Assembly: GCA_964452155.1 (NCBI GenBank)
Contig: CAYVLC010000068.1
Coordinates: forward strand, 1-14,144
Source of the DNA: UBA2632 sp964452155
GTDB lineage: Bacteria; Bacteroidota; Bacteroidia; Bacteroidales; Dysgonomonadaceae
Direction of reading: 5' to 3'
Length of the DNA: 14,144 nt
The notes beneath the pieces were generated by a model. That model made no database searches, was not told the origin of the DNA, and saw only the letters and a program-made list of their open reading frames with translations. Each line of letters opens with the position of its first letter. Position 1 is the stretch's first letter. A program made the translations under genes and the position numbers. This document shows positions 7,327-14,108 of the stretch, piece by piece.

Positions 7327-7362
7327 AAACCCGTTTTCAATTAATCTTGAAGACGGGTTTTT
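7327..7362 (+). terminator. Strong intrinsic terminator
   Basis: AAACCCGTTTTCAA (7327-7340) and TTGAAGACGGGTTT (7347-7360) form a 14-bp stem with one G-U pair and a 6-nt loop. The right arm runs into five consecutive T (7358-7362). This is the clearest rho-independent terminator in the window. It lies 281 nt after the crtI stop, so it either ends the carotenoid transcript after a long 3' untranslated region or ends a separate small RNA. Confidence 0.8.
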
Positions 7363-7407
7363 GTCATACAACCTTGTCTTGGTTCTCATAACTGTAAAAC
7401 TTTGGAT

Positions 7408-7450
7408 GATAGCATGAAGATAGATGCTATCCTATATGCCTATCTAGGAT
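7408..7450. repeat. Two overlapping inverted repeats
   Basis: GATAGCAT (7408-7415) and ATGCTATC (7424-7431) form a perfect 8-bp inverted repeat with an 8-nt loop. ATCCTA (7429-7434) and TAGGAT (7445-7450) form a second one with a 10-nt loop. They share ATC (7429-7431), so only one can fold at a time. No function is assigned. Confidence 0.4.
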
Positions 7451-7603
7451 ATTGTATGAAGCTCTATGCAAATACTTTATATAAAGAATCTGTAGATGTG
7501 CTATTTTATGATCAAGTTAAAAAAAAGTTGCAACAAGGGTATGACATGTAAAACTATATGTTTTGACTATTTCATATATATATATAAACTACACGCAAAA
7601 ACA

Positions 7604-7680
7604 GCTTGCACCAGTAAAATTGAGTTCTTGAGCGCATTGTATAGCAGTTTACCAAAAAACAACATGGCCTTTGTAGTTGC
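7604..7680 (+). pseudogene. Possible remnant of a CheB methylesterase-like domain
   Basis: A short frame reads ACTSKIEFLSAL, then YSSLPKNNMAFVVA. This resembles the start of CheB methylesterase domains, where a GASAGG-I-E-AL segment is followed by a LP-x(3-4)-MAFVV strand. The catalytic serine-containing glycine-rich loop is missing, sequence after the match does not continue the domain, and the frame stops at 7732. If real, it is a decayed fragment of a CheB or CheB/CheR fusion protein. The match covers only about 25 residues and could be chance. Confidence 0.22.
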
Positions 7681-7972
7681 TATTTCTGAAGCCTCAAAAA
7701 CAAGCTCACGTAGTGTGGTGGGTGTTTTCTAATAGATACCTCAATAGGTGTTGGATTTAGAGGGTTGTTGATGCCTTAAATAGAGTTGCCATTTTTTATT
7801 ATTTAGCTATTTGAAACATTAAAGTATATTCTAAGCAGAAACACTTTGGCAGCACTCACTAAGCAGCAGTATAACAATTACTTAACCACCATCTGTTGTT
7901 TTTTTTAATTCTTCCCTCCACCTCATCAAAAATAAAAAAACACCAATATCAGCCCCATCCTCAATAATTTTA

Positions 7973-7980
7973 TAACTTTG
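7973..7980 (+). promoter_or_regulatory. Bacteroidota -7 box ahead of the DUF2264 gene
   Basis: TAACTTTG matches the Bacteroidota primary-sigma -7 consensus TAnnTTTG exactly and lies 26 nt before the ATG at 8007. Transcription starting a few bases downstream would leave a short leader of about 20 nt. No clear TTTG -33 element is seen at the expected distance. Confidence 0.55.
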
Positions 7981-8006
7981 TACAAAATATAAAAAACAGA
8001 AAAACA

Positions 8007-9236
8007 ATGCGTAGAATCTCTTTCGTGATGGTGGCTGCAATGGCCATTTTTTTTAATACCACTACTGCAGCAGACAACAACATAACAGACCGACAATTTA
8101 CAGCGCACCTTGCCTACAAAATAGCAGCACCTGTGTTGCAAAATATGGCAAAGGGCGAGTTGAAAAAAAACATGCAAATAGAGGTAAGTCCTCATTGGTA
8201 CGAAGGGCGCAACAAAGATGTTACTTATATGGAAGCCTTTGGGCGTCTCATGGCTGGCATTGCACCCTGGCTAGACCTGCCCGATGATAACACAGCCGAG
8301 GGACTACAGCGCAAACAGCTGCGTGAGTGGGCACTAAAGAGCTATGCAAATGCAGTAGACCCCGATAGCCCCGATTATTTGTTGTGGCGTAAAGAAGCTC
8401 AGCCCCTAGTTGACGCTGCATTTATTGCTCAAAGTTTTATTCGTGCCCCCAAGCATTTGTGGCAACCATTGGATGATATCACAAAACAACGATACATAGA
8501 AGAGTTCACACTTATGCGTCGTATCAATCCACCCTACAACAATTGGTTGCTCTTCTCTGCCACGATAGAGGCCTTCCTTTTGTCTATTGATGCACCTTAT
8601 GATGCCTATCGCATACATTCGGCATTGCGAAAGACTAATGAGTGGTATGTTGGTGACGGTTTTTATGCAGATGGCAACAATTTCTCTTTCGACTACTACA
8701 ATAGCTATGTCATACAGCCCATGTATGTAGAGGTATTGGAGATTTGTATCGACAAAAAAAGAATTGTACGTCAAGAAGAGTTAGATGTGGCCACAAAACG
8801 CATACAACGGTATGCTGCAATTTTAGAACGACTCATCTCTCCCGAGGCCTCTTTTCCTGCTTTTGGTAGATCTATTACCTATCGCACTGGAGCATTTCAA
8901 TCATTAGCATTGGTGTGTTGGAAAGAGATATTGCCGAAAGAGTTGACACAAGGGCAAGTTCGGAATGCACTTACAAGTGTAACACGACGCATGTTTTCTA
9001 GTGGAAACAACTTCAACGAAAAAGGATTTTTACAACTAGGCTTTGTAGGACATCAACCCGAACTTTCTGACGGATACACCAACAATGGCAGCTTGTACTT
9101 AACCTCTTTTTCTTTGCTTCCGCTGGGTCTGCCAGCCAACCACTCTTTTTGGACATCGCCTGCTGAAGATTGGACAGCCAAAAAGGCTTGGAGCGAACAA
9201 CCTTTTGCCAAAGATGGAGCAATGCATGAGAAATAA
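8007..9236 (+). CDS. Exported DUF2264 family protein, probable glycoside hydrolase
   Basis: This 409-aa protein has a Sec signal peptide: basic MRR, a hydrophobic stretch (4-16), and likely cleavage after TTTAA (18-22). The mature protein shows the DUF2264 pattern: MEAFGRLMAGIAPWL (75-89), NNWLLF (178-183), and GDGFYADGNNFSFDYYNSYV (216-235), with FPAFGRSITYRTGAF near residues 284-298. The fold is expected to be an (alpha/alpha)6 barrel. Such proteins are common in Bacteroidota polysaccharide-use loci, and from memory some have been assigned to a beta-glucuronidase glycoside hydrolase family (GH154). The activity here is unproven. It starts the block of two exported carbohydrate proteins, 114 nt ahead of the fucosidase. 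A -7 box lies directly upstream, and no SusC/SusD pair is in the window. Confidence 0.85.
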   Translation: MRRISFVMVAAMAIFFNTTTAADNNITDRQFTAHLAYKIAAPVLQNMAKGELKKNMQIEVSPHWYEGRNKDVTYMEAFGRLMAGIAPWLDLPDDNTAEGLQRKQLREWALKSYANAVDPDSPDYLLWRKEAQPLVDAAFIAQSFIRAPKHLWQPLDDITKQRYIEEFTLMRRINPPYNNWLLFSATIEAFLLSIDAPYDAYRIHSALRKTNEWYVGDGFYADGNNFSFDYYNSYVIQPMYVEVLEICIDKKRIVRQEELDVATKRIQRYAAILERLISPEASFPAFGRSITYRTGAFQSLALVCWKEILPKELTQGQVRNALTSVTRRMFSSGNNFNEKGFLQLGFVGHQPELSDGYTNNGSLYLTSFSLLPLGLPANHSFWTSPAEDWTAKKAWSEQPFAKDGAMHEK

Positions 9237-9350
9237 ACTCTTTTTATTATAATATCAAAAACAAGACATAGACAATTGAAACTAAAATAACGAGATTGGA
9301 ATAGAAACATAGCAATGTTAGTAAGATGGTCTCAATAATTTTTTTTATAA

Positions 9351-10736
9351 ATGATGAAGAATTACAAAGTTACACTACTGGCAGTAGCAGTACTGCTTTT
9401 TACCTCTACAGCCTTGGCACAGCAAGGCTTTGTTCACAAAGAATCTGAACAGTACGTATGGCCCCAAAACAATAACGTGCTCACCAAACTAAATGAATGG
9501 CAAGACCTCAAGTTTGGTGTATTGTTTCATTGGGGCCTATACTCCGTTCCGGGTATTGTAGAATCATGGTCTATATGCTCTGAAGACGAAGACTGGATAC
9601 CGCGTGACAGTACAGTGGCTTACGTAGATTACAAAAAAGAGTATTGGGAGCTTATCAATAAGTTCAACCCCACACAATTCGACCCCGATCAATGGGCCAA
9701 TGTAACCAAGAATGCTGGTATGAAATACATGATATTTACCACCAAACATCACGATGGTTTTAATTTGTTTGATACCAAAGAGACCGATTTCTCTATCATG
9801 CACGGTGCATTCAAAGACAACCCTCGCGCCAATGTAACAGAGCATATCCTAGATGCATTTCGCAAACACAACTTTATGGTGGGAACCTACTTCTCTAAAC
9901 CCGACTGGCACTCTGAGTATTATTGGTGGCCACGATATGCAACTCCTACCCGAAGTGTAAACTACAAAATAGACCGTCATCCTGAACAGTGGAAAAAATT
10001 TCAACAATTTACCTATAATCAGATAGAAGAATTGATGACTGGCTACGGAGATATCGATATATTGTGGCTAGATGGAGGCTGGGTGGCAGCACCACGACAG
10101 GATGTGAAAATGGACGAGATAGCCAAAATGAGTAGATTGCATCAGCCTGGTTTATTAATTGTGGATCGCACCATTCATGGGAAACATGAAAACTACTTGA
10201 CTCCCGAGCGCTCCATCCCCGATAAACAACTGCCTTTTCCGTGGGAAAGTTGTATCACTTTGAGCAACGATTGGGGATGGGTACCAAATGCTCCCTACAA
10301 ATCGTCTCAAACAGTAATCAACTCACTCATAGAGATTACTGCCAAAGGCGGATGCATGCTTTTGGGTGTAGGGCCTACTCCAGAAGGAATTATAGAACAA
10401 GAGGTAGTTGACAGATTAGAAAAAGTGGGCCAATGGCTCCGTGTGAATGGTGCAGGCATCTACGGTACAAGAATAACCAATGACTACCATAGTGGAAATG
10501 TGTGGTTTACAGCCAATAAAGACAAGAAAAATATCTATGCAATATATGCGCTACCAGAAAACGAAGAGCTACCCAATGTTATAGAATGGGAAGGAAACCC
10601 ACCTGCAAAAGGAACAAAGGTGACACTATTGCAAAATAATAAAACTGTGAAATGGACAACCGAAGGAGGCAAAACAAAAATTGTATTACCAAATAAAATA
10701 AAGAATGAAGCCTTAGTTTTCTCGTATGCTATTTAG
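9351..10736 (+). CDS. Exported alpha-L-fucosidase, GH29
   Basis: The 461-aa retaining exo-glycosidase is expected to release terminal alpha-L-fucose from glycans in the periplasm or at the cell surface. A signal peptide (basic start, hydrophobic 8-20, cleavage near ALAQ 21-24) precedes the catalytic barrel. GH29 signatures are plain: KFGVLFHWGLYSVPG (54-68), TTKHHDGFNLFDTKETDFS (130-148), and DILWLDGGW (236-244), in which D241 is the expected catalytic nucleophile. The acid/base residue is variable in this family and I do not assign it. A beta-rich C-terminal part (about 370-461) completes the protein; no extra carbohydrate-binding module is evident. Two consecutive ATG codons (9351, 9354) are both possible starts. 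It follows the DUF2264 gene by 114 nt on the same strand, so joint transcription is plausible, and a hairpin terminator lies 86 nt downstream. Confidence 0.93.
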   Translation: MMKNYKVTLLAVAVLLFTSTALAQQGFVHKESEQYVWPQNNNVLTKLNEWQDLKFGVLFHWGLYSVPGIVESWSICSEDEDWIPRDSTVAYVDYKKEYWELINKFNPTQFDPDQWANVTKNAGMKYMIFTTKHHDGFNLFDTKETDFSIMHGAFKDNPRANVTEHILDAFRKHNFMVGTYFSKPDWHSEYYWWPRYATPTRSVNYKIDRHPEQWKKFQQFTYNQIEELMTGYGDIDILWLDGGWVAAPRQDVKMDEIAKMSRLHQPGLLIVDRTIHGKHENYLTPERSIPDKQLPFPWESCITLSNDWGWVPNAPYKSSQTVINSLIEITAKGGCMLLGVGPTPEGIIEQEVVDRLEKVGQWLRVNGAGIYGTRITNDYHSGNVWFTANKDKKNIYAIYALPENEELPNVIEWEGNPPAKGTKVTLLQNNKTVKWTTEGGKTKIVLPNKIKNEALVFSYAI

Positions 10737-10746
10737 TTAGCATACG
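10723..10746 (+). repeat. Inverted repeat spanning the fucosidase stop codon
   Basis: CGTATGCT (10723-10730) and AGCATACG (10739-10746) form a perfect 8-bp inverted repeat with an 8-nt loop that contains the TAG stop codon (10734-10736). It may stabilise the mRNA 3' end or be incidental. Confidence 0.4.
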
Positions 10747-11043
10747 CTATATATTTATTCATAGAGCGAGTACTTACGCACTCCCTTTATTATAAGAGTA
10801 CTATTTTTATACTACTCATCCTAGAAAGCTCTCCCATTTGAGAGCTTTCTACTATTTTCGGAGTTTATTCAATATTACCGACATGAATTATCACAATGTC
10901 ATAGCGAGAGTATATATTACTAGATGCAGCCAATATTTTTGATAAATAACTCACAACCGTTGTTAAATAGCAGAGTCAAATTCAAGTAGAATGCTAAGCT
11001 CCCAACATTGGCACCATTATTGCTAAATTGAGGACTCTCACTT
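10737..11043. other. Convergent intergenic region
   Basis: This 307-nt stretch separates the plus-strand fucosidase from the minus-strand tocopherol-cyclase-like gene. Beyond the stop-codon hairpin and the terminator hairpin at 10822-10851, I see no gene, no box matching TAnnTTTG on either strand, and no repeat of note. Confidence 0.6.
10822..10851 (+). terminator. Hairpin terminator after the fucosidase gene
   Basis: TAGAAAGCTCTC (10822-10833) and GAGAGCTTTCTA (10840-10851) form a perfect 12-bp stem with the 6-nt loop CCATTT, followed by CTATTTTC. The T-run is short, but stem quality and position, 86 nt after the fucosidase stop, fit a terminator. The symmetrical stem could also stop transcripts coming from the opposite gene at 11044. 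Confidence 0.65.
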
Positions 11044-12075
11044 TTAGTTTTCTGTAGTAAACTCTACAATATTTCCCACAATCTCAAGACCAGCTATAGA
11101 TGTGCTATCTCTAAATATTTCATTTGCATTTTTGTCCACAACAGCTAGTGAAAGTTTGGCGTCAACACTTTCAGATATACGCCTGTCCATAGACCCCTTT
11201 AAGGGTGCTTTTAGTAATCCAGAATTGTTGCGAGAAGCTTCTATGTGAAACGTATATTTTTTATCTGAAATTGTTATCTGTAGGTTGTCAGAACCCGATG
11301 CCTCTACCTGTACTTTTGCATTTGTATATGTTCCAAAACGATGTACAAATGTGCCATTGAGAAAGAACCCAAGAAACCCTGTGAATGATTTACCCAGCCA
11401 GGGTATATTTGCTACAGACAACATAAACGAGGTGCCTTCTGAGCTAAAATTGTTAGACTGTATCCAAATCCATGAAGAGGGCATAGATCTGCCCCAATCT
11501 TTTTCGATATAGCCCTGCCCATTGTCAAAATTGTATGTTTCATTGTTCATCGTTATTGTGCCATTCAAACGATGATTTAGACTAACCACCCCATGATAAC
11601 ACTGCATAAATGGAACAAATTGATACCACCCCATGATTCCTATCCTCTTCTTTCTATTGTGAGACAGATGTACCTGATCCGACATCTTAATTTCGCCTTT
11701 TATTGAGGTGGCATTGTTGTGGATATCAAGAATGAGACTATCTTCCGAGAAATAGTTGTCGCCTATTCTGATAGCGAACTCTTCTTGAGAAAAGTAAAAA
11801 TCCTTAATAGGAAAATCATAATAATACGTATAGGCAGTTTTCCCATCAATGATCTGGATAAAAGCATGTTGCTCCTTTCCATTGTTCGACAGAGATATTC
11901 CAGGAATAACACTAAGGATAGAAGACCCACTGGCCGACACCATTTTAAAGTACCACCCTTCAAAATATTTCTTCCTTTTCCTGTTACCTTGAAACATGGA
12001 GGGGTTTTTAATTTTTCTCAGTCCATAGCCGGGTAGATAAGAGTGATCTTTAAATCTGCAGAAGTTTTTCATCAT
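11044..12075 (-). CDS. Tocopherol-cyclase-like protein
   Basis: With the start proposed here this is a 343-aa soluble protein without signal peptide or membrane segment. It carries the signatures of the tocopherol cyclase-like family found in many bacteria: KKYFEGWYFKMV (35-46), an IPGISLS segment (57-63), HAFIQIIDG (70-78), GIMGWYQFVPFMQCYHGVVS (146-165) and GYIEKDWGRSMPSSWIWIQS (188-207). Plant and cyanobacterial members close the chromanol ring of vitamin E; the fold is related to the calycin-like CrtC carotenoid hydratase. Bacteroidota are not known to make tocopherols, so the substrate here is unknown; a prenylated quinone or carotenoid is a guess. The frame is open up to 12210, but homologous sequence begins shortly after the double ATG at 12075-12070, and the extra 45 residues look unconserved. 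It lies downstream of the DUF5652 gene on the same strand, with a 167-nt gap. Confidence 0.82.
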   Translation of the reverse strand: MMKNFCRFKDHSYLPGYGLRKIKNPSMFQGNRKRKKYFEGWYFKMVSASGSSILSVIPGISLSNNGKEQHAFIQIIDGKTAYTYYYDFPIKDFYFSQEEFAIRIGDNYFSEDSLILDIHNNATSIKGEIKMSDQVHLSHNRKKRIGIMGWYQFVPFMQCYHGVVSLNHRLNGTITMNNETYNFDNGQGYIEKDWGRSMPSSWIWIQSNNFSSEGTSFMLSVANIPWLGKSFTGFLGFFLNGTFVHRFGTYTNAKVQVEASGSDNLQITISDKKYTFHIEASRNNSGLLKAPLKGSMDRRISESVDAKLSLAVVDKNANEIFRDSTSIAGLEIVGNIVEFTTEN

Positions 12076-12242
12076 GATAGTAAGCTTTAAAAACTGTGGA
12101 ATATGCGTTTTTTTTAAAATCTCAGTCTTCAAAAAAGTGCAAATAAAATCGCTTGTGGCCGCTTCTAATATCCATTGCCTGGCGTATGCAGTTCTTTTAA
12201 GATGGCACAAATAAATATCTGCACCAGCGCCAGCGTTTACGG

Positions 12243-12470
12243 TTACTCACGGCTAAGTTGCACTGTGGGCTTATTTCTGTGCATTAAGATATAGACGATA
12301 GGTAAAACTCCAACTGTATTAATAAGTGCAATACAGACAAACCAAACAAGGTGATTATTGCGCCCTGCTCTCCACAGTGCAATTAATTTCCAAACAGTTT
12401 CCCAAATCATTAAAATAATAAGAGCTGGCATTAGCCAACCAAATGTTTCATGCAGATTTTGTATGTACAT
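12243..12470 (-). CDS. Small membrane protein, DUF5652 family
   Basis: The 75-aa protein has two predicted membrane helices (about 12-33 and 41-63) joined by a short basic loop. The pattern WKLIALWRAGRNN (27-39), WF (43-44) and NTVGVLPIVYI (51-61) matches the DUF5652 group, whose members look alike in being about 60-80 aa with a WK-x(2)-ALW-x-A-x-RN and NT-x-G-x-LPI-x-Y signature. It also resembles the membrane anchor of phospholipase-D-like proteins (PLDc_N). Function is unknown. It is transcribed away from the TDT transporter and toward the tocopherol-cyclase-like gene. A candidate -7 box lies about 100 nt upstream of its start. Confidence 0.75.
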   Translation of the reverse strand: MYIQNLHETFGWLMPALIILMIWETVWKLIALWRAGRNNHLVWFVCIALINTVGVLPIVYILMHRNKPTVQLSRE

Positions 12471-12570
12471 TGTGATAGTGGTTAGGTGTTAGTTTGTGTA
12501 TAATTATTGTATGTATAAAATGGCTGTAATATACAACCCGAAGTTCATTTATTGTTTACAACAAGAGCTT

Positions 12571-12578
12571 CAAACATA
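12571..12578 (-). promoter_or_regulatory. Candidate -7 box for the DUF5652 gene
   Basis: On the minus strand this reads TATGTTTG, an exact match to TAnnTTTG, about 100 nt before the DUF5652 start codon. No -33 TTTG is seen at a fitting distance, so the match could be chance in AT-rich sequence. Confidence 0.35.
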
Positions 12579-12932
12579 TAGAAAACGCATATAAGATATA
12601 AAAAACATAAACAATAGCCATTGGTATAGCCATCTATTCGTGCCTTGCATTTGCAAGAGAAGGCAAAGAATGTATCTGTCATCAAATACTCAAAGCAAGA
12701 GGTTACGCGCCAGACAATACCTACCATAAAACAACCCGAATGCATATAATGTTGCAATATTTCCTGCACTTTTATACTTTTCGTTTCAAAGTGTGCACAT
12801 AATTTCGCTCTTTTTTATTTAATTGCACCTACCATACCATTTTCTAGACTTTTGAATTGAAATAAAAGCAATTCGTGTGGTAGAATTAAAAGTGTTAAAT
12901 ATTTCGGCTATTTTAAAATTTGAAAAGAAACT

Positions 12933-12956
12933 CTTTCTAATGTGCTTTCTAATGTG
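12933..12956 (+). repeat. Tandem 12-nt direct repeat ahead of the transporter promoter
   Basis: CTTTCTAATGTG occurs twice head to tail without spacer (12933-12944, 12945-12956). The second copy abuts the -7 box at 12957. This is where the -33 element and spacer should lie, so the repeat could be a regulator site or a duplication that moved promoter elements. Confidence 0.6.
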
Positions 12957-12964
12957 TAAATTTG
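12957..12964 (+). promoter_or_regulatory. -7 promoter box of the TDT transporter gene
   Basis: TAAATTTG is an exact TAnnTTTG match, 77 nt before the ATG at 13041. The predicted transcription start falls near 12970, at the left arm of an inverted repeat. The usual -33 TTTG at about 20 nt upstream is replaced by the tandem repeat. Confidence 0.5.
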
Positions 12965-12969
12965 AACAC

Positions 12970-12989
12970 CTTCAACAACTTGGTTGAAG
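12970..12989 (+). promoter_or_regulatory. Inverted repeat at the predicted 5' end of the transporter mRNA
   Basis: CTTCAAC (12970-12976) and GTTGAAG (12983-12989) are a perfect 7-bp inverted repeat around AACTTG. Because it starts at the predicted transcription start, it could be a DNA operator or a 5'-terminal mRNA stem-loop. Confidence 0.45.
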
Positions 12990-13040
12990 CATTACAAGTA
13001 GTATATATACCAACTACCATTGTCTCTAAACCGATTACAG

Positions 13041-14108
13041 ATGACTAAAAGCAAACTCATTACTACCACATTTCTTCGCGATCTCTCCAATTTGCCTACT
13101 GCTTATTTTGCATTGGTTATGGCCACTGGTATTGTCTCTATTGCATCATACAATCTCAACTTTATCTATTTAGCAAAGCCTCTTTTTTATTTCAATATAG
13201 CAGCATATCTCTTCCTCAGCCTTCTCTATCTATTGAGGGCTATTTTTTACTCAAAAAATTTCATGGCCGATATACATCAACCTGCCAAGAGTCCAGGTTT
13301 TTTAACCTATGTGGCAGGCACATGCGTTTTAGGTAGTCAGTTTGTCATTATTGCAAGCAACTATGCAATAGCCTCTATTCTTTTTTACATAGGTAGCATA
13401 GCATGGCTGATAATTATCTATACAGTTTTCACCGTTTTCACGGTAAAGAAAGGCAAACCTCCTATCAACGAAGCCATTAGTGGAGTTTGGCTACTTATCA
13501 TTGTTTCCACCCAGTCTGTCTCCATTCTTGCAAGTCAATTGACCGGACACATTCCTTTTGCCAACGATTTGGTCTCTTTTTTTGCACTAGCCATGTTCCT
13601 TTGTGGTTGTATGTTTTATATCATCATCATCACACTCATTGTTTACCGCATGTCTTTTTTTGAAATGCGTGCCGAAGAGTTTGCTCCTGCATATTGGATT
13701 AATATGGGTGCTGTAGCCATCTCCACATTGGCAGGCTCTTCAATAATCCTGAACATACAGCATTGGTCGTTTATCGGTGAGATACTACCTTTTCTAAAGG
13801 GATTTACCCTCTTTTTCTGGGCCATAGGTTCATGGTGGATTCCACTCATCGTTATATTGGGTATATGGCGCCATGTTTTCAAACAATTCCCTTTGAGGTA
13901 TCACCCCCAATATTGGGGCATGATATTCCCTATGGGCATGTACACAGCTTGTACCATAAAATTATCGCAGGCTCTTGAGCTTCCATTTCTTATGGCTATT
14001 CCTACTTATTTCATCTACATAGCTCTAGTAGGATGGTTCACTGCTGCCATTGGCATGTTCTACTTTATTGGCAAGGACTATTTATTTATAAACGTGAGTT
14101 CGGGATAA
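13041..14108 (+). CDS. TDT family transporter (TehA/SLAC1-like anion or dicarboxylate channel)
   Basis: This polytopic inner-membrane protein (355 aa, about ten hydrophobic helices) belongs to the family that contains TehA, Mae1 malate permease, Ssu1 sulfite exporter and plant SLAC1. The first helix shows LPTAYFALVMATGIVSIA (18-35). The middle carries EFAPAYWINMGAVAIST, and the C-terminal half has the diagnostic FFWAIGSWWIPL followed by a GIWRH segment and YWGMIFPMGMYTACT. The ATG at 13041 is preferred over the in-frame TTG at 13020, because it leaves a normal N-terminus just before the first helix. It has its own promoter-like sequence upstream and is divergent from the DUF5652 gene. Substrate cannot be deduced; tellurite resistance should not be assumed. 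A short non-coding stretch follows to the window end. Confidence 0.88.
   Translation: MTKSKLITTTFLRDLSNLPTAYFALVMATGIVSIASYNLNFIYLAKPLFYFNIAAYLFLSLLYLLRAIFYSKNFMADIHQPAKSPGFLTYVAGTCVLGSQFVIIASNYAIASILFYIGSIAWLIIIYTVFTVFTVKKGKPPINEAISGVWLLIIVSTQSVSILASQLTGHIPFANDLVSFFALAMFLCGCMFYIIIITLIVYRMSFFEMRAEEFAPAYWINMGAVAISTLAGSSIILNIQHWSFIGEILPFLKGFTLFFWAIGSWWIPLIVILGIWRHVFKQFPLRYHPQYWGMIFPMGMYTACTIKLSQALELPFLMAIPTYFIYIALVGWFTAAIGMFYFIGKDYLFINVSSG

Larger units (their letters stand above)
7046..8006. other. Long intergenic region between carotenoid and glycoside-degradation genes
   Basis: Nearly 1 kb separates crtI from the DUF2264 gene. No open frame here shows convincing full-length protein character. 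The region contains an imperfect hairpin just after crtI (7071-7135), a purine-rich stretch with GAAAGGAAC repeated at 7213-7221 and 7225-7233, a strong intrinsic terminator (7327-7362), two overlapping inverted repeats (7408-7450), a stretch reminiscent of a CheB methylesterase N-terminus (about 7604-7680), a TA dinucleotide run near 7573-7586, and a -7 promoter box (7973-7980). The mixture suggests decayed DNA with retained regulatory signals. Confidence 0.6.
12471..13040. other. Divergent intergenic region
   Basis: This 570-nt region lies between the minus-strand DUF5652 gene and the plus-strand transporter. It contains a candidate minus-strand -7 box (12571-12578), a 9-bp inverted repeat with a long spacer (TATTGTTTA 12550-12558 with TAAACAATA 12608-12616), a short palindrome CTTGCA-TT-TGCAAG (12644-12657), and the repeat/promoter/hairpin group at 12933-12989. 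No convincing gene is present on either strand. Confidence 0.55.

Noticed and set aside
12076..12210. A 45-residue N-terminal extension of the tocopherol-cyclase-like protein
   Set aside because: The frame is open to an ATG at 12210, but family signatures start shortly after the double ATG at 12075. The extension shows neither signal peptide nor conserved motif.
12644..12657. Palindrome CTTGCA-TT-TGCAAG as a regulator operator
   Set aside because: Six-bp arms alone are expected by chance at this scale, and it is far from both start codons; kept only as a note in the intergenic entry.
12545..12769. Minus-strand 74-residue frame in the divergent intergenic region
   Set aside because: It starts at GTG, is cysteine- and aromatic-rich without a known motif, and overlaps the candidate promoter of the DUF5652 gene.
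13020..13040. TTG start for the TDT transporter
   Set aside because: It would add seven residues from a rare start codon; the ATG at 13041 gives a normal N-terminus before the first helix.
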